Source of the DNA: DASUPK01 sp963833375
Lineage (GTDB): Bacteria > Actinomycetota > Thermoleophilia > Solirubrobacterales > 70-9
Direction of reading: 5' to 3'
Assembly: GCA_963833375.1 (NCBI GenBank)
Contig: CAWHXR010000001.1
Coordinates: 744,001 to 808,000 of the forward strand
DNA length: 64,000 bases
Shown: one piece after another, positions 9,401 through 17,538 of the stretch
Position numbering within the stretch: the first letter of the stretch is position 1
Layout of the letters: each line of letters starts with the position of its first letter
Made by a program: the position numbers and the translations under genes
The notes under the pieces: model-generated
Databases searched by the model: none
What the model was told of the DNA's origin: nothing
What the model saw: the letters and a program-made list of their open reading frames with translations, nothing else

Positions 9401-10776
9401 CCTACGCGCTGCGGGGGATGCGGGTGCTGCTCGACGGCAAGATCGAGGAGGCCGAGCGCCTCGCGGAGCAGGCGAGGCGCGCCGGCGACCGGGCGCAGCA
9501 GCCGCTCTCGCAGCAGTACTACGGCATCCAGATGACGCAGATCCGCAGTATGCAGGGGCGCGCCGCCGAGCTGCTCCCCTCGGCGCGCGATCTGGCCGAG
9601 AGGTTCCCCGGCATCCCAGCCTGGCGGACGGCGGTGATCATGCTGGCCGCTCGCTCCGGCGACGAGGAGCTCGCCCAGCTCGAGCTCGAGGGCTTCGCCG
9701 GCGAAGACCTCGGCGCGCTGCCGGCCGACGCCAACTGGTTCACCGCGATGAGCCTGATGGGTGAGGCGATCGCCCTGATCGGCGACACCAAGCGGGCCGC
9801 GCGCGCCCACGAGGAGCTGCTGCCATACGAGGGCCTGGTGATCGTCGTCGCGAGGGCAGCCGGTTGCAACGGTCCGGTCGACCGGGTCCTGGGACTGCTC
9901 GCCCAGACGATGGGACGGCTGGACGACGCCGAGCGGCACCTGGCCAACGCGGTCGACATCTCAACCGAGATGGGGGACCGGCCTGGAATGGCGCTCTGCG
10001 GGCTCGGCCTGGCGGAGGTCCTGCTCGAGCGTGATCGCGAGGACGATCGGGAGCGCGCGTTGAAGCTGCTCGCGGACGTGCTGGGCACGGCCCGGGAGAT
10101 GGGCGCTCGCTGGATCGTCGATCGGGCGCTGCGAGGCCGCCTCGAGGCTCAGGGTCTGACAGGCGTCGACGTGACCACCTCGATCGACGAGATGGTCTCC
10201 GAGCTGGAGCACGAGCGCCCCGACATGCGCGCCCACGCGGCGCCCGACGGCACCGTCGCGATCCTCTTCAGCGACATCGAGGACTCGACCATCCTCACCG
10301 AGCGCCTCGGCGACGAGCAGTGGCTGCAGGTCCTGCGTGAGCACAACGCGATCTTCCGCGAGCAGATCGCCCGCCACGACGGCTACGAGGTGAAGAGCCA
10401 GGGCGACGGGTTCATGCTCGCCTTCCCGGATCCCTGCGAGGCGCTCGAGTGCGCGATCGACGTGCAGCGGGCCTTCGCCGAGCGCGAGCGGGATGGCGAG
10501 GGCGAGACGCTGCGCGTCAGGATCGGGCTGCACACCGGCGAGGTGATCTCGGAGGAGGGCGACTACTTCGGCAAGAACGTGATCCTCGCCGCGCGGATCG
10601 CCGCCCAGGCGATGGGCGGCGAGATCCTCGTCTCCGAGGAGCTGCGCAAGGCGGCCTCGAGCGGCAACGGCGACGTGCTGCGCTTCGACGGCGGCCGCGA
10701 GCTCGAGCTCAAGGGTCTCGCCGGCAGCCACCGCGTCTTCCGGGCCGAGTGGGCGGCGCAAGAGACGGCGGCCTGA
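6457..10776 (+). CDS. Zinc-ribbon / Ser-Thr kinase / AAA ATPase / TPR / class III cyclase multidomain protein
   Basis: 1439-residue signalling protein. Residues 1-25 form a zinc ribbon (CPSC and CDSC). A protein kinase domain spans about 50-310: HRDLKPAN at 173-180 and DFG at 193-195 are intact, but the glycine loop is GQGGRKKVY (K63 replaces the third glycine) and the beta-3 lysine position is Ala80, a WNK-like arrangement. An AAA_16-type ATPase follows (FVGRERE at 335; Walker A GEPGIGKT at 364-371; Walker B IVIVLDDLHWAD), then a long helical TPR-like region, and a class III nucleotide cyclase domain from about 1265. Its metal aspartates are D1273 and D1317, with K1313 and R1380; the usual transition-state Asn position (1376) is Ile. 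No membrane helix, so likely cytosolic. A methyltransferase gene follows by 15 nt. Confidence 0.88.
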   Translation: MRCPSCGNENREGARFCDSCGTELGAEPAVPQERLPEPLPADVPSEVAGRYRVRRFLGQGGRKKVYLSDDTATGTEVAVALFDTAGVGATIQARARREAEAMRKLGDHPHVVMVLETGEDGGNPFIVSRYMPGGDVEGLLAAAGGRLEVSRAVEIAADVTRALEHAHARGIVHRDLKPANVWIDDDGRARLGDFGLSTTEARARVSGGTLVGTVAYLPPEQALGEAAGPKSDLYSLGGLFYEMLTGQPPFPGDDVVSIISQHLHADPVPPSRHNPQVPEALDRVVLGLLAKRPEDRPESATEARELMLAALEERPSEKADERRANPLESLAGGVFVGRERELERLREAVDGALAGRGSLQLLVGEPGIGKTRASEELATYARVSGARVYWGRSREDEGAPAYWPWVQAIRSYARDADPVALAWQLGAGAAEVAQLIPEVAEKLDIEPAKGTDSEEARFRLFDSVTSLLLAAARDRPIVIVLDDLHWADEPSLLLLRFAARELASSGLLIVGTYRDVELGRQHPLARVLGEISGIEGSGRIPLRGLSVAGVERYIEMTSGAPAPPGLAEAVQEQTDGNPFFVGEIVRLLASEGKLTADGSVAELQIPQGVREVVGRRLDRLSEETNEALRVAAVIGRDFEGELVWRVAQLPQQAMLNAAREAIAERLVSDLGDGHFSFAHALVRDTLYEELSPPKRAALHQRAGLAIEETCGDDVDERLGELAHHFLEAAPRGDLEKAIDYAQRAGEQDMDQLAYEDAVDVYGRALEVLELMDEPDEILRCSLLLSLGGAEAKSARVADAREAFEKAADSARRLGDIDSLVGAAIGIAMMSDAGRLDEKLLTLLDEALDRIGPERTARRAALLSAKSAEMYWVDNDLIESARLVNEAIDIAREVDAPTTLAAALHRKIFIPTGPNAAHERLAIADEMVALGESCGDREAVLRGHAYRLWGSLELGDLAAVDRELALYGRLADELRMPEHTWHTYALRGMRVLLDGKIEEAERLAEQARRAGDRAQQPLSQQYYGIQMTQIRSMQGRAAELLPSARDLAERFPGIPAWRTAVIMLAARSGDEELAQLELEGFAGEDLGALPADANWFTAMSLMGEAIALIGDTKRAARAHEELLPYEGLVIVVARAAGCNGPVDRVLGLLAQTMGRLDDAERHLANAVDISTEMGDRPGMALCGLGLAEVLLERDREDDRERALKLLADVLGTAREMGARWIVDRALRGRLEAQGLTGVDVTTSIDEMVSELEHERPDMRAHAAPDGTVAILFSDIEDSTILTERLGDEQWLQVLREHNAIFREQIARHDGYEVKSQGDGFMLAFPDPCEALECAIDVQRAFAERERDGEGETLRVRIGLHTGEVISEEGDYFGKNVILAARIAAQAMGGEILVSEELRKAASSGNGDVLRFDGGRELELKGLAGSHRVFRAEWAAQETAA

Positions 10777-10791
10777 GCGCGAGCTCGCCCG

Positions 10792-11391
10792 ATGCCTGAG
10801 GACCTCGTCGTCCAGACGATCGACCTGCCGAGCGGCGATCTCCGCCTGCTGCAGCCGGCCGAGTCCGCGGAGATCCCCGACGACCATCAGGTCGAGTGGG
10901 CCCCGATCGCGCCGTATTGGTCGGTGCTCTGGCGCAGCGGCGTCGCCCTGGCACGCGAGCTCGACGGCGAGGCGCTCGCCGGCCGGCGGGTCGTCGAGCT
11001 CGGCTGCGGGCTGGCCGCACCGAGCATCTCGGCGGCGAGGGGCGGCGCAACCGTGCTCGCCACCGACGGGGATGTGGACGCACTCGCGCTTGTCCGGCGC
11101 AATGCCGAAGCGAATGGCGTTCGCGTCGAGACCGCCGCCCTCGACTGGGCGGATCCCGACGAGCTCGTCGAGCGCGGCCCCTTCGACTTGGTGCTCGGCT
11201 CCGACATCCTCTATGAGCGCCCCAGCGTCGCCCTCCTGCTCAGGCTCTTGCCCCGGCTCGCGCCGACCGCTTGGATCGCCGACCCCGGCCGCCCCGCGGC
11301 GGACGCGTTTCTCGAGCAGGCGGAGCGGCGCTGGCGGATCGAGACCCGCAGGCGCGGCGTGGTCCGGCTCTACCGGATCCAGCTCGGCTGA
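10792..11391 (+). CDS. Class I SAM-dependent methyltransferase (METTL16B/ETF-lysine methyltransferase-like)
   Basis: 199 residues with a Rossmann methyltransferase core: motif I VVELGCGLAAPS at about residue 66, acidic ribose-binding end ATDGD at about residue 90, and LVLGSDILYE at about 132, resembling the (D/E)xxY motif of seven-beta-strand protein lysine methyltransferases of the METTL20/21 type. It starts 15 nt after the giant kinase-cyclase gene, so it is probably on the same transcript. Protein or small-molecule substrate unknown. Confidence 0.75.
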   Translation: MPEDLVVQTIDLPSGDLRLLQPAESAEIPDDHQVEWAPIAPYWSVLWRSGVALARELDGEALAGRRVVELGCGLAAPSISAARGGATVLATDGDVDALALVRRNAEANGVRVETAALDWADPDELVERGPFDLVLGSDILYERPSVALLLRLLPRLAPTAWIADPGRPAADAFLEQAERRWRIETRRRGVVRLYRIQLG

Positions 11392-11424
11392 TCCCGAACG
11401 GCGCGAGCGCCGTGCGTTCCTGCT

Positions 11425-11430
11425 TAGAGT
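11425..11430 (+). promoter_or_regulatory. Putative -10 box TAGAGT
   Basis: TAGAGT lies 10 nt before the ATG of the NlpC/P60-like gene, with no Shine-Dalgarno between; leader at most a few bases. Confidence 0.4.
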
Positions 11431-11440
11431 TGAGCCCAGC

Positions 11441-12232
11441 ATGAAGGGCCGGGACGTGCTCAGCAGACTTCGAGAGAACATCGGCGCCGTGGTGGTGGTG
11501 GGGGCGATCGCCCTGGTTGCCGGGGCGGGATTCATCCTGTTCTCGGGCCCGAAGCTGGCGTCCGGGGGCTCGAAGAAGGCGTCGCCCGGCAAGCCGGCGA
11601 GCGCACCGCTGGCGCCGGAGCCGTGGGCGGCCGATCCCCAGTACGACCCCGCGAACTCGACGGGACCTTCCGCGCCGACGAGCAAGCCCGAACCGAAGCC
11701 GGCGCCGATCGATCCGAAGACCGGGATGCCCGCGGCCTCAGCCGGCACCAACGGCTCCTTCACCCCGCCGTCGCCGGAGGAGCGAAAGCGCGTCTACACC
11801 GCCACCCACCCGGTCGGCGGCGTGGATTCGGCTCTCCTTCTCAACAGGACCGCCCTCCCTCCGCCGTCCGCGCCCGATGTGATCACGGGAGTGATCAGCG
11901 CCGCGAACCTGATCGTCGGGCAGCCCTACAGGCTCGGCGGCGGCCACGGCTCCTGGCAGTCGAAGGGCTACGACTGCTCCGGCGCGGTCAGCTACGCCCT
12001 GGCGGGCGGCGGGCTCCTCCAGACACCGCTCACCTCGGGGCAGTTCATGTCCTATGGGTCTCCTGGACACGGACGCTGGCTCACCATCTACGCGAACCCG
12101 GGCCACGTCTACGCGGTGATCGCTGGCCTGCGCTGGGACACCGTCGGTGACGCACGCGGCTCGGGCCCGCGCTGGCACCCATACGATGCCTATCCGCGCG
12201 GCTTCGTCGCCAGGCACATCCCGGGGCTTTGA
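11441..12232 (+). CDS. NlpC/P60-like cell-wall peptidase, membrane-anchored
   Basis: 263 residues. One N-terminal membrane helix (about 15-38, VVVVGAIALVAGAGFILF), a Pro/Lys/Ala-rich linker to about residue 140, then an NlpC/P60-type cysteine peptidase domain. Catalytic Cys is C179 in YDCSGAVSYAL and the His is H222 in NPGHVYAVI. Such enzymes cut peptide stems of peptidoglycan outside the membrane. The domain is short and lacks an obvious partner SH3 domain. The ATG was preferred over the longer upstream open frame because it gives a proper membrane anchor and sits just after a -10-like box. Confidence 0.75.
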   Translation: MKGRDVLSRLRENIGAVVVVGAIALVAGAGFILFSGPKLASGGSKKASPGKPASAPLAPEPWAADPQYDPANSTGPSAPTSKPEPKPAPIDPKTGMPAASAGTNGSFTPPSPEERKRVYTATHPVGGVDSALLLNRTALPPPSAPDVITGVISAANLIVGQPYRLGGGHGSWQSKGYDCSGAVSYALAGGGLLQTPLTSGQFMSYGSPGHGRWLTIYANPGHVYAVIAGLRWDTVGDARGSGPRWHPYDAYPRGFVARHIPGL

Positions 12233-12344
12233 TCAGGGGCCGTTGAGGGACCGGGGTCTCGTCCGGGCGGCGCGGGCCATCGCCGTGTACTGGAGCCCCT
12301 GAACGCGTTCGAGGTCCGGCTCGATCCAGTCCAGCCGCGCACTC

Positions 12345-12350
12345 TAGGCT
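12345..12350 (+). promoter_or_regulatory. Leaderless-type -10 box TAGGCT
   Basis: TAGGCT followed by 6 nt and the ATG of the 841-residue membrane protein; no ribosome site in between. Confidence 0.5.
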
Positions 12351-12356
12351 TCCGCG

Positions 12357-14882
12357 ATGTTTTCGGCTCTCGTGGCGGGTGCGCTGATCGTTGCCGCCTC
12401 CCTGCTGCTCGGCGCGGCGATCATGGCGATCGCAGGCTTGCCGCGGCATTCGGCCGTGGGCCCGGCGACGGGGCTCTCGGCGCTCCTCGTGATCTGCGGC
12501 ATCGCGATCAAGCTGCCCGGGCACGCCGTGACCGCCGCCGTGGCCGTCGGGGTGGCGCTGATCGGCTGCTTCGTCGTCTTCGAGCGCTCGCGCGCGCCCA
12601 CCGGCACCGTCCGGACCGCGGCGATCGTGGCGGTGCTCGGCGCGGCGCTGGTCGCTGCGATCCCGTTCGCGACCAGCGGCAGGGTCGGGATCCTGGGCCA
12701 GGGCCTGGTCAACGACGACATGGCGTCCCACCTGCTGTTCACGGAGTGGATCAGCTCGCACGCGGGCCCCACCCCCGATCTGATCAAGGACGGCTATCCG
12801 CTCGGGCCGCACGCGATCGTCGCCGTGACAGCGAAGGTCAGCGGCGCCAGCCTGATCGAGGGATTCGCAGGCCTCACCGGCGCGATCGCGGTCCTGCTCT
12901 CGCTGACCGCCTTCGGGGCGCTCCGCGGCGTTCGCGGCTGGCTGCGCGCGCCGGCGGCCGTGCTCGCCGCCAGCCCCTACCTGGCGGCGGCCTACCTCGC
13001 GCAGGGCGCGTTCAAGGAGCCGCTGCTCGCCCTGGCGCTGCTCGGGTTCGCCCTCGCGCTGCCGGCGGTGCGTCCCGAGTGGTCACGAGGAACCGGTAGC
13101 CCCGGCTACCAGAGCGCCGGCGATGGCTATCGGCCGGGAGCGAGGGCCGCGATTCCGCTCGGGGTGATCGCAGCCGGCACGATCTACAACTACAGCTTCC
13201 CCGGGCTCGCCTGGCTGCTCGGGGCTGCGCTCGTCTGGATGCTGGTCATCGCGATCAGGGAGCGGGATGCCGTGCGCGGGCGCCGCGCCGGCCTCCGGCT
13301 GCGCCAGCGGCTCCGGGGCGCCAGGGGCGCCCTCGCGGTGGGGATCGGGATCCCGGTCGTCGCCGCGCTGCCGGAGATCTTCCGGCTCGCCAGCTTCTCG
13401 AGCTTCAAGGCGTTCAACCCCTCGGGGACCGGCCCGACGGTCGGCTTCGGCAACCTGCGCCAGCCGCTCAACCCGCTGGAGGCGTTCGGCGTCTGGCCCT
13501 CCGGCGAGTTCCGGATCACGCCGGCGAACTCGACCACGCCCGAGATCGCCTTCTACCTCGGGGCCCTGCTCGCTCTGACCGCGTTCGCCTGGGGGCTCGG
13601 CCGGGCGCTGTCCCGCCGCGAGTCGGCGCTGCCCTCGGCGCTGCTCGCGGCGACGGTCCTCTACCTGGCCTCGCTCGCGCTCGGGACCCCGTACACCCAG
13701 GCGAAGGCGCTGACGATCGCCGCGCCGCTGATCATGGTGATCGCGCTGCGGGGTCTGCTCTCCGCCGCATCGATCGAGGGCGAGGAGGCGGACGTGCCCG
13801 AGGGGGGCGGGGCGAGCTGGTGGCCGCCGAGACCAGTGCGCCCCCTGGCCGGGTTCGCGGTTCCCCTCCTGACGATCGCCTTCGCGGCCGCCGCCGCCTT
13901 CTCGACGCTGCTGCCGTTGCGGCAGTCGGCCGTCGGCCCCGACTACCACCTCCAGGAGATGCTGCGGATACGGCCGATCGTCGACGGCCAGAACGTCCTC
14001 TTCCTCGGTCGGGACAACTTCGTCTCCTGGGAGCTGATCGGCTCCGAGGTCTATGCGCCGATCACCAACCACTACGACGTCGAGGAGGTTCACCCGCTCT
14101 ATCGGGCGACCGACCTGAACGCCAAGTTCGACTGGGACAACGTCCCGCAGTTCGTGATGAACCACTTCAACTGGGTGGTGACGACCAGCGCGGCGATGCA
14201 GAGCGAGGCGCCCCCGGGGTTCGTCCCTCGCCTCCGAACCGGGGACTTCATCCTCTGGCACCGCGACCACCCCGTCGGCCAGCGGCGCACCCTGTACGAG
14301 CCGCTCAATCCGGGGGCTCCGTTCGACTGCGGCGACCCGGGCCAGGCGCCCCTCCGGAGGGTCAACGGGACGGCGACGGTCTTCACTGTCCAGCCGGTGA
14401 TCGGCAAGGTCTGGAACCCGAGCCCCGAGCTGACCCAGACCAAGCCTGCCCACCAGCGGATCTACCTGACGCCGGGGCGGTGGGACATCTCCATCCAGTA
14501 TGCGAGCACTCAGGCGCTTCACGTCGCCGCGAGCGGGCCGGGGCTGGCGACCCCCTTCAGGGCCGAGCTGCGCGCGAACCTGCTCTTCCGCGGGCCCTCC
14601 CCGTACTACCCGGTCGGCTCACTTGTGGTGAAGAGGCCCGGGCAGGTGGTCTTCGACGTCAGCGTCGATGATCCGCCCCTGGTCGGCCGCCTGCTTCACA
14701 CCGAGAGCAAGGCCTACCTGAGCGGCCTGGCGGCGACGCGCACCGACCCCGCCCACCAGACGGTCCCGCTGGGGCGGGCCTGCGGCCGCTACGTGGACTG
14801 GTACGCGGTCGCGCCCGGCACGCCGCCAAGCGCCCTGCGCGGCGTGGTGGCGCCCCACCCGCAGCCGATCGCCCCGCAATGA
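12357..14882 (+). CDS. Large polytopic membrane protein, possible GT-C-type glycosyltransferase
   Basis: 841 residues, not confidently assigned. About 10-12 hydrophobic helices fill residues 1-530, followed by a roughly 300-residue soluble, probably extracytoplasmic C-terminal domain. The first long loop contains NDDMASHLLF at about residue 120, right where GT-C polyprenyl-phosphate-sugar glycosyltransferases carry their acidic (DxD/ExD) catalytic motif. That and the architecture make a GT-C enzyme plausible; an alternative is a transporter-like or O-antigen-ligase-like protein. GC content and codon use match the neighbours. A TAGGCT box 6 nt before the ATG suggests its own leaderless transcript. 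Confidence 0.6.
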   Translation: MFSALVAGALIVAASLLLGAAIMAIAGLPRHSAVGPATGLSALLVICGIAIKLPGHAVTAAVAVGVALIGCFVVFERSRAPTGTVRTAAIVAVLGAALVAAIPFATSGRVGILGQGLVNDDMASHLLFTEWISSHAGPTPDLIKDGYPLGPHAIVAVTAKVSGASLIEGFAGLTGAIAVLLSLTAFGALRGVRGWLRAPAAVLAASPYLAAAYLAQGAFKEPLLALALLGFALALPAVRPEWSRGTGSPGYQSAGDGYRPGARAAIPLGVIAAGTIYNYSFPGLAWLLGAALVWMLVIAIRERDAVRGRRAGLRLRQRLRGARGALAVGIGIPVVAALPEIFRLASFSSFKAFNPSGTGPTVGFGNLRQPLNPLEAFGVWPSGEFRITPANSTTPEIAFYLGALLALTAFAWGLGRALSRRESALPSALLAATVLYLASLALGTPYTQAKALTIAAPLIMVIALRGLLSAASIEGEEADVPEGGGASWWPPRPVRPLAGFAVPLLTIAFAAAAAFSTLLPLRQSAVGPDYHLQEMLRIRPIVDGQNVLFLGRDNFVSWELIGSEVYAPITNHYDVEEVHPLYRATDLNAKFDWDNVPQFVMNHFNWVVTTSAAMQSEAPPGFVPRLRTGDFILWHRDHPVGQRRTLYEPLNPGAPFDCGDPGQAPLRRVNGTATVFTVQPVIGKVWNPSPELTQTKPAHQRIYLTPGRWDISIQYASTQALHVAASGPGLATPFRAELRANLLFRGPSPYYPVGSLVVKRPGQVVFDVSVDDPPLVGRLLHTESKAYLSGLAATRTDPAHQTVPLGRACGRYVDWYAVAPGTPPSALRGVVAPHPQPIAPQ

Positions 14883-14910
14883 CGGGTCGCGCTGTCGCGC
14901 GCCCTCGTAT

Positions 14911-14916
14911 TACGAT
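14911..14916 (+). promoter_or_regulatory. Leaderless-type -10 box TACGAT
   Basis: TACGAT followed by exactly 6 nt and an ATG opening a 28-codon frame; same geometry as the boxes before verified-looking genes in this window. Confidence 0.45.
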
Positions 14917-14922
14917 CGCCGG

Positions 14923-15009
14923 ATGCCGCGCCTCTGGGCAGTCACGATGGCGATCCTCGTCGCCTGTCTGCTGGCCTCGATGGTGATCGCGATCGTCAAG
15001 CTCAGCTGA
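14923..15009 (+). CDS. 28-residue single-pass membrane peptide
   Basis: A 28-codon frame ending in TGA: short charged N-terminus MPRLW, one 18-20 residue hydrophobic segment (VTMAILVACLLASMVIAI) and a basic tail VKLS. The evidence that it is a gene is the TACGAT box placed 6 nt upstream, the clean membrane helix, and its position in an otherwise empty 200-nt spacer between the large membrane protein and a uspA gene. Function unknown; it could be a small regulator of a membrane complex. Too short to judge by codon bias alone. Confidence 0.45.
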   Translation: MPRLWAVTMAILVACLLASMVIAIVKLS

Positions 15010-15043
15010 CGGTCGTATGCCGCGCCCGTCGGGCCGCGCGGGG

Positions 15044-15049
15044 TAGTAT
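15044..15049 (+). promoter_or_regulatory. -10 box TAGTAT for uspA
   Basis: TAGTAT 35 nt upstream of the uspA ATG; unlike many neighbours this transcript would carry a leader with a Shine-Dalgarno (AGGAGG at 15074-15079). Confidence 0.4.
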
Positions 15050-15084
15050 CCGCGCGCAAGTTCCAGCTTGGCGAGGAGGGGTTG

Positions 15085-15528
15085 ATGTTCGACCACATAG
15101 TGGTTGGAACCGATGGCTCGGAGACGGCCACCGAGGCGGTTCGGACGGCAATCGAGCTGGCAAGGCTCTCGAAGGCGAAGCTCGAGATCGTCAGCGCCTA
15201 CGAGCCCGTGCCGCAGCAGCGCCTCAAGGAGGAGGGGGAGGGGATCTCCGGCGACGTCTCGTACACCCTCAATCCCCGCGAGGACGTGCAGTTCGTCCTC
15301 GACAAGGCCGCGGCCGAGGCGAAGAAGGCCAAGGTCGACGTCGTGACCCATCCGCGTGAGGGCGACCCCGCCGATGCGATCCTCGACGTCGCCGAGGAGA
15401 ACAACGCCGATCTCGTCATGGTCGGCAACAAGGGCATGACCGGGGCGAGGCGGTTCCTGCTGGGCAGCGTGCCGAACAAGATCTCGCACCACGCGCCCTG
15501 CGACGTCTGGATCGTCAAGACGACCTAG
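15085..15528 (+). CDS. Universal stress protein, UspA family
   Basis: 147-residue single Usp domain. Begins MFDHIVVGTDGSE, and carries the ATP-binding signature GNKGMTGARRFLLGSVPNKISHHAPCDVWIV (shown as family pattern G-2x-G-9x-G(S/T)), so it is probably of the ATP-binding subclass. ATG chosen over the in-frame TTG one codon upstream because AGGAGG is 5-6 nt away from it. Convergent with the secreted subtilase gene. Usp proteins act in starvation, hypoxia and other stress responses; this is one of four usp genes in the window. Confidence 0.9.
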   Translation: MFDHIVVGTDGSETATEAVRTAIELARLSKAKLEIVSAYEPVPQQRLKEEGEGISGDVSYTLNPREDVQFVLDKAAAEAKKAKVDVVTHPREGDPADAILDVAEENNADLVMVGNKGMTGARRFLLGSVPNKISHHAPCDVWIVKTT

Positions 15529-15549
15529 CTTGCGAGCGCAGTCCGGGCG

Positions 15550-16900
15550 CTAGCAGCCGGGCGCCTTCGCCCTGACCGCCGACGCGGCGTCGATCAGCCC
15601 CGCGCCGAACAGACGCGAGTCATAGGGCTGTCCCAGCTGGGCGTCCGTGTGCCGGGCCGTCCCCTCGAGCTGGCACTCCACGGCCCTCGGCGAGCTGCCG
15701 ACCACGTGGCTCGCGATCACCATCGCGGCGACGCCCGAGACGTGGGCGGCGGCCATCGAGGTGCCCTCGTAGCCGCCCGGATAGCCGAAGTTGGTGAATC
15801 CGGGACCCGTGAAGGTGAGCTGGACGATCGGCACGCCCCGGGTGAAGAGGGGGTCGTCGGTGCCGCAGGTGCTGAGCAGCGGGTAGCCGCCGCCGGGGGC
15901 CACCAGGTCCAGTCCCGATCCCGTGCGGGAGTCGCTCGCCAGGCAGGCATCCTTGGTGGTGCGGCCGACGCCGATCACATGGGGAGCACCGGCCGGATAG
16001 GCGACGGGCTCGCCGTTCTCGTTGCCGGCCGCGGCGACGACCAGGGCGCCTTTCCTGAACGCGTACTTGACCGCCGAGCAAATGCCCCTGATCTTGCCGC
16101 AGCTGTTGACCCCCAGCGAGAACTCGAAGCTCATGTTGATCACCTGGGCCTTGTGGGAGGCCGCGTAGCGAATCCCGCGGGCGATGTTCCGCGCCGTGCC
16201 GAAGCCCTCGGAGTCGAGCACCCGGACCGGCATGATCCGCGCCCTCGGGGCGAGTCCGGTCAGGCCGAAGTGGTTGCCCGTCCGCTCGCCGATGGTCCCA
16301 GCCACGTGGGTGCCGTGACCGTCCTCGTCGAGCGGCTCCTTGTCCTTGTCGACGAAGTCGTATCCGGGCAGGAACTGGCCACGCGAGAAGTCGGGGCTGC
16401 GGCGGAACTGGGGCTTCTTGGTCTTGTAGGCGATCCCCGTGTCGAGGACCGCCACCCGCGCCCCGCGGCCCCCCGCAGCCCCCCGCTGCTTGAGGATGTC
16501 CCACGCCGCCGGGGCATCGAGGCCACCGCGCGCCTGGTACTGGAGCGGCGTGGCCGATTCCCCGCAAAGAGAGCCGCAGGGAAGGAAGTTCCACTGCGTC
16601 CGCTGCCAGCCGCCGGGGACGCCGGCCAGTGCCCGGGTCGTTCGGGATCCCGGACGCATGAGCCACGTAGTTCGGGACCGCGTAGTCGACCGCGGGGTTC
16701 GCGTCGAGCGCCTGCTCGGCGGAGGAGAGGCCGACGCCGTGGGGGAGCTTCAGCACCTGCTCGTTGCCGCCGTCGAAGCGGACGAGCAGCTCTCCCGCGA
16801 CGTACGGGGCACGGCTCGGCGGTGTCTCGGCGACCGCCGAGGCCGCCGGCATGATCGCCGCGGTCAGGACGAGGGTGGTTGTCGCGATCAGCTTTCGCAT
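15550..16900 (-). CDS. Secreted S8 (subtilisin-like) serine protease, frameshifted
   Basis: Read across one frame change near 16623-16628 the product is about 450 residues: a signal peptide (MRKLIATTTLVLTAAIMPA..SA), an inhibitor-type propeptide containing VAGELLVRF and a VPNYVAHA segment, then the peptidase. The triad is visible: Asp in VAVLDTGIAY, His in DGHGTHVAGT, Ser in GTSMAAAHVSG, with the oxyanion Asn in AAAGNENGE. Removing one C from the GGCCGG run on the coding strand joins NDPGTG to GVPGGWQ, the usual junction in this family, so a sequencing indel is more likely than a dead gene. Exported protease; substrate unknown. Confidence 0.82.
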
Positions 16901-17029
16901 GGTCCCCAGATGTCCGGCTGAAGAAAGCGGACGGCCGGCGCACCTCTGCCGGCCATGCCCCTAAACACCGCCTGGCCGGAAAAGTTCCTGGTGGCGCGGC
17001 TCTACCGCCGCCTGCATACTGGCGAGGCG

Positions 17030-17497
17030 ATGGCGGCGGCGGATTTCAGCGAGGCCGATGAGCGTCACATGCACACGGCCCTGCAGCTCGCCGAGCTGGC
17101 GGCGAAGCACGGCGACGCCCCGATCGGCGCGGTGGTGGCGCGAGGCGACGAGGTCCTCGGGCGGGCCGGCAACGAGCGGGAGCTGCGCGGCGATCCGACC
17201 GCGCACGCCGAGGTGCTCGCCCTGCGTGAGGCCTCGGAGCGGCTCGGCGGCTGGCGCCTGCTCGAGACGACGATCTACGTGACGCTCGAGCCGTGCCCGA
17301 TGTGCGCGGGGGCGATCACCCTGGCCAGGGTGCCGAGGCTGGTCTACGGCGCCGCCGATCCCAAGGGCGGCGCGGTCGGCAGCGTGATCGACCTGTTCGC
17401 GGAGCCGGTGGTCAATCACCGGCCGGCGGTGGAGGGGGGCCTGCTCGCCGCCGAGTCTGCCGCCCTGCTCGAAGCCTTCTTCTCGAGCCGCCGCTAG
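17030..17497 (+). CDS. tadA: tRNA adenosine(34) deaminase
   Basis: 155 residues of the cytidine/deoxycytidylate deaminase fold. Zinc and catalytic motif HAEVLAL (His/Glu) and the second zinc motif PCPMCAGAI are present, spaced as in TadA, which converts A34 to inosine in tRNA-Arg(ACG). The C-terminal FF(S/x) segment LLEAFFSSRR also matches TadA. The ATG at 17030 was chosen since it gives the family N-terminus just before the first helix; the longer frame from 16955 adds 25 residues not expected in TadA. A CATACT box 9 nt upstream supports this start. Confidence 0.85.
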   Translation: MAAADFSEADERHMHTALQLAELAAKHGDAPIGAVVARGDEVLGRAGNERELRGDPTAHAEVLALREASERLGGWRLLETTIYVTLEPCPMCAGAITLARVPRLVYGAADPKGGAVGSVIDLFAEPVVNHRPAVEGGLLAAESAALLEAFFSSRR

Positions 17498-17538
17498 CCG
17501 GCGGCGTCGGGGCGTTTGGCTACCCGGGCCCACCTGGG

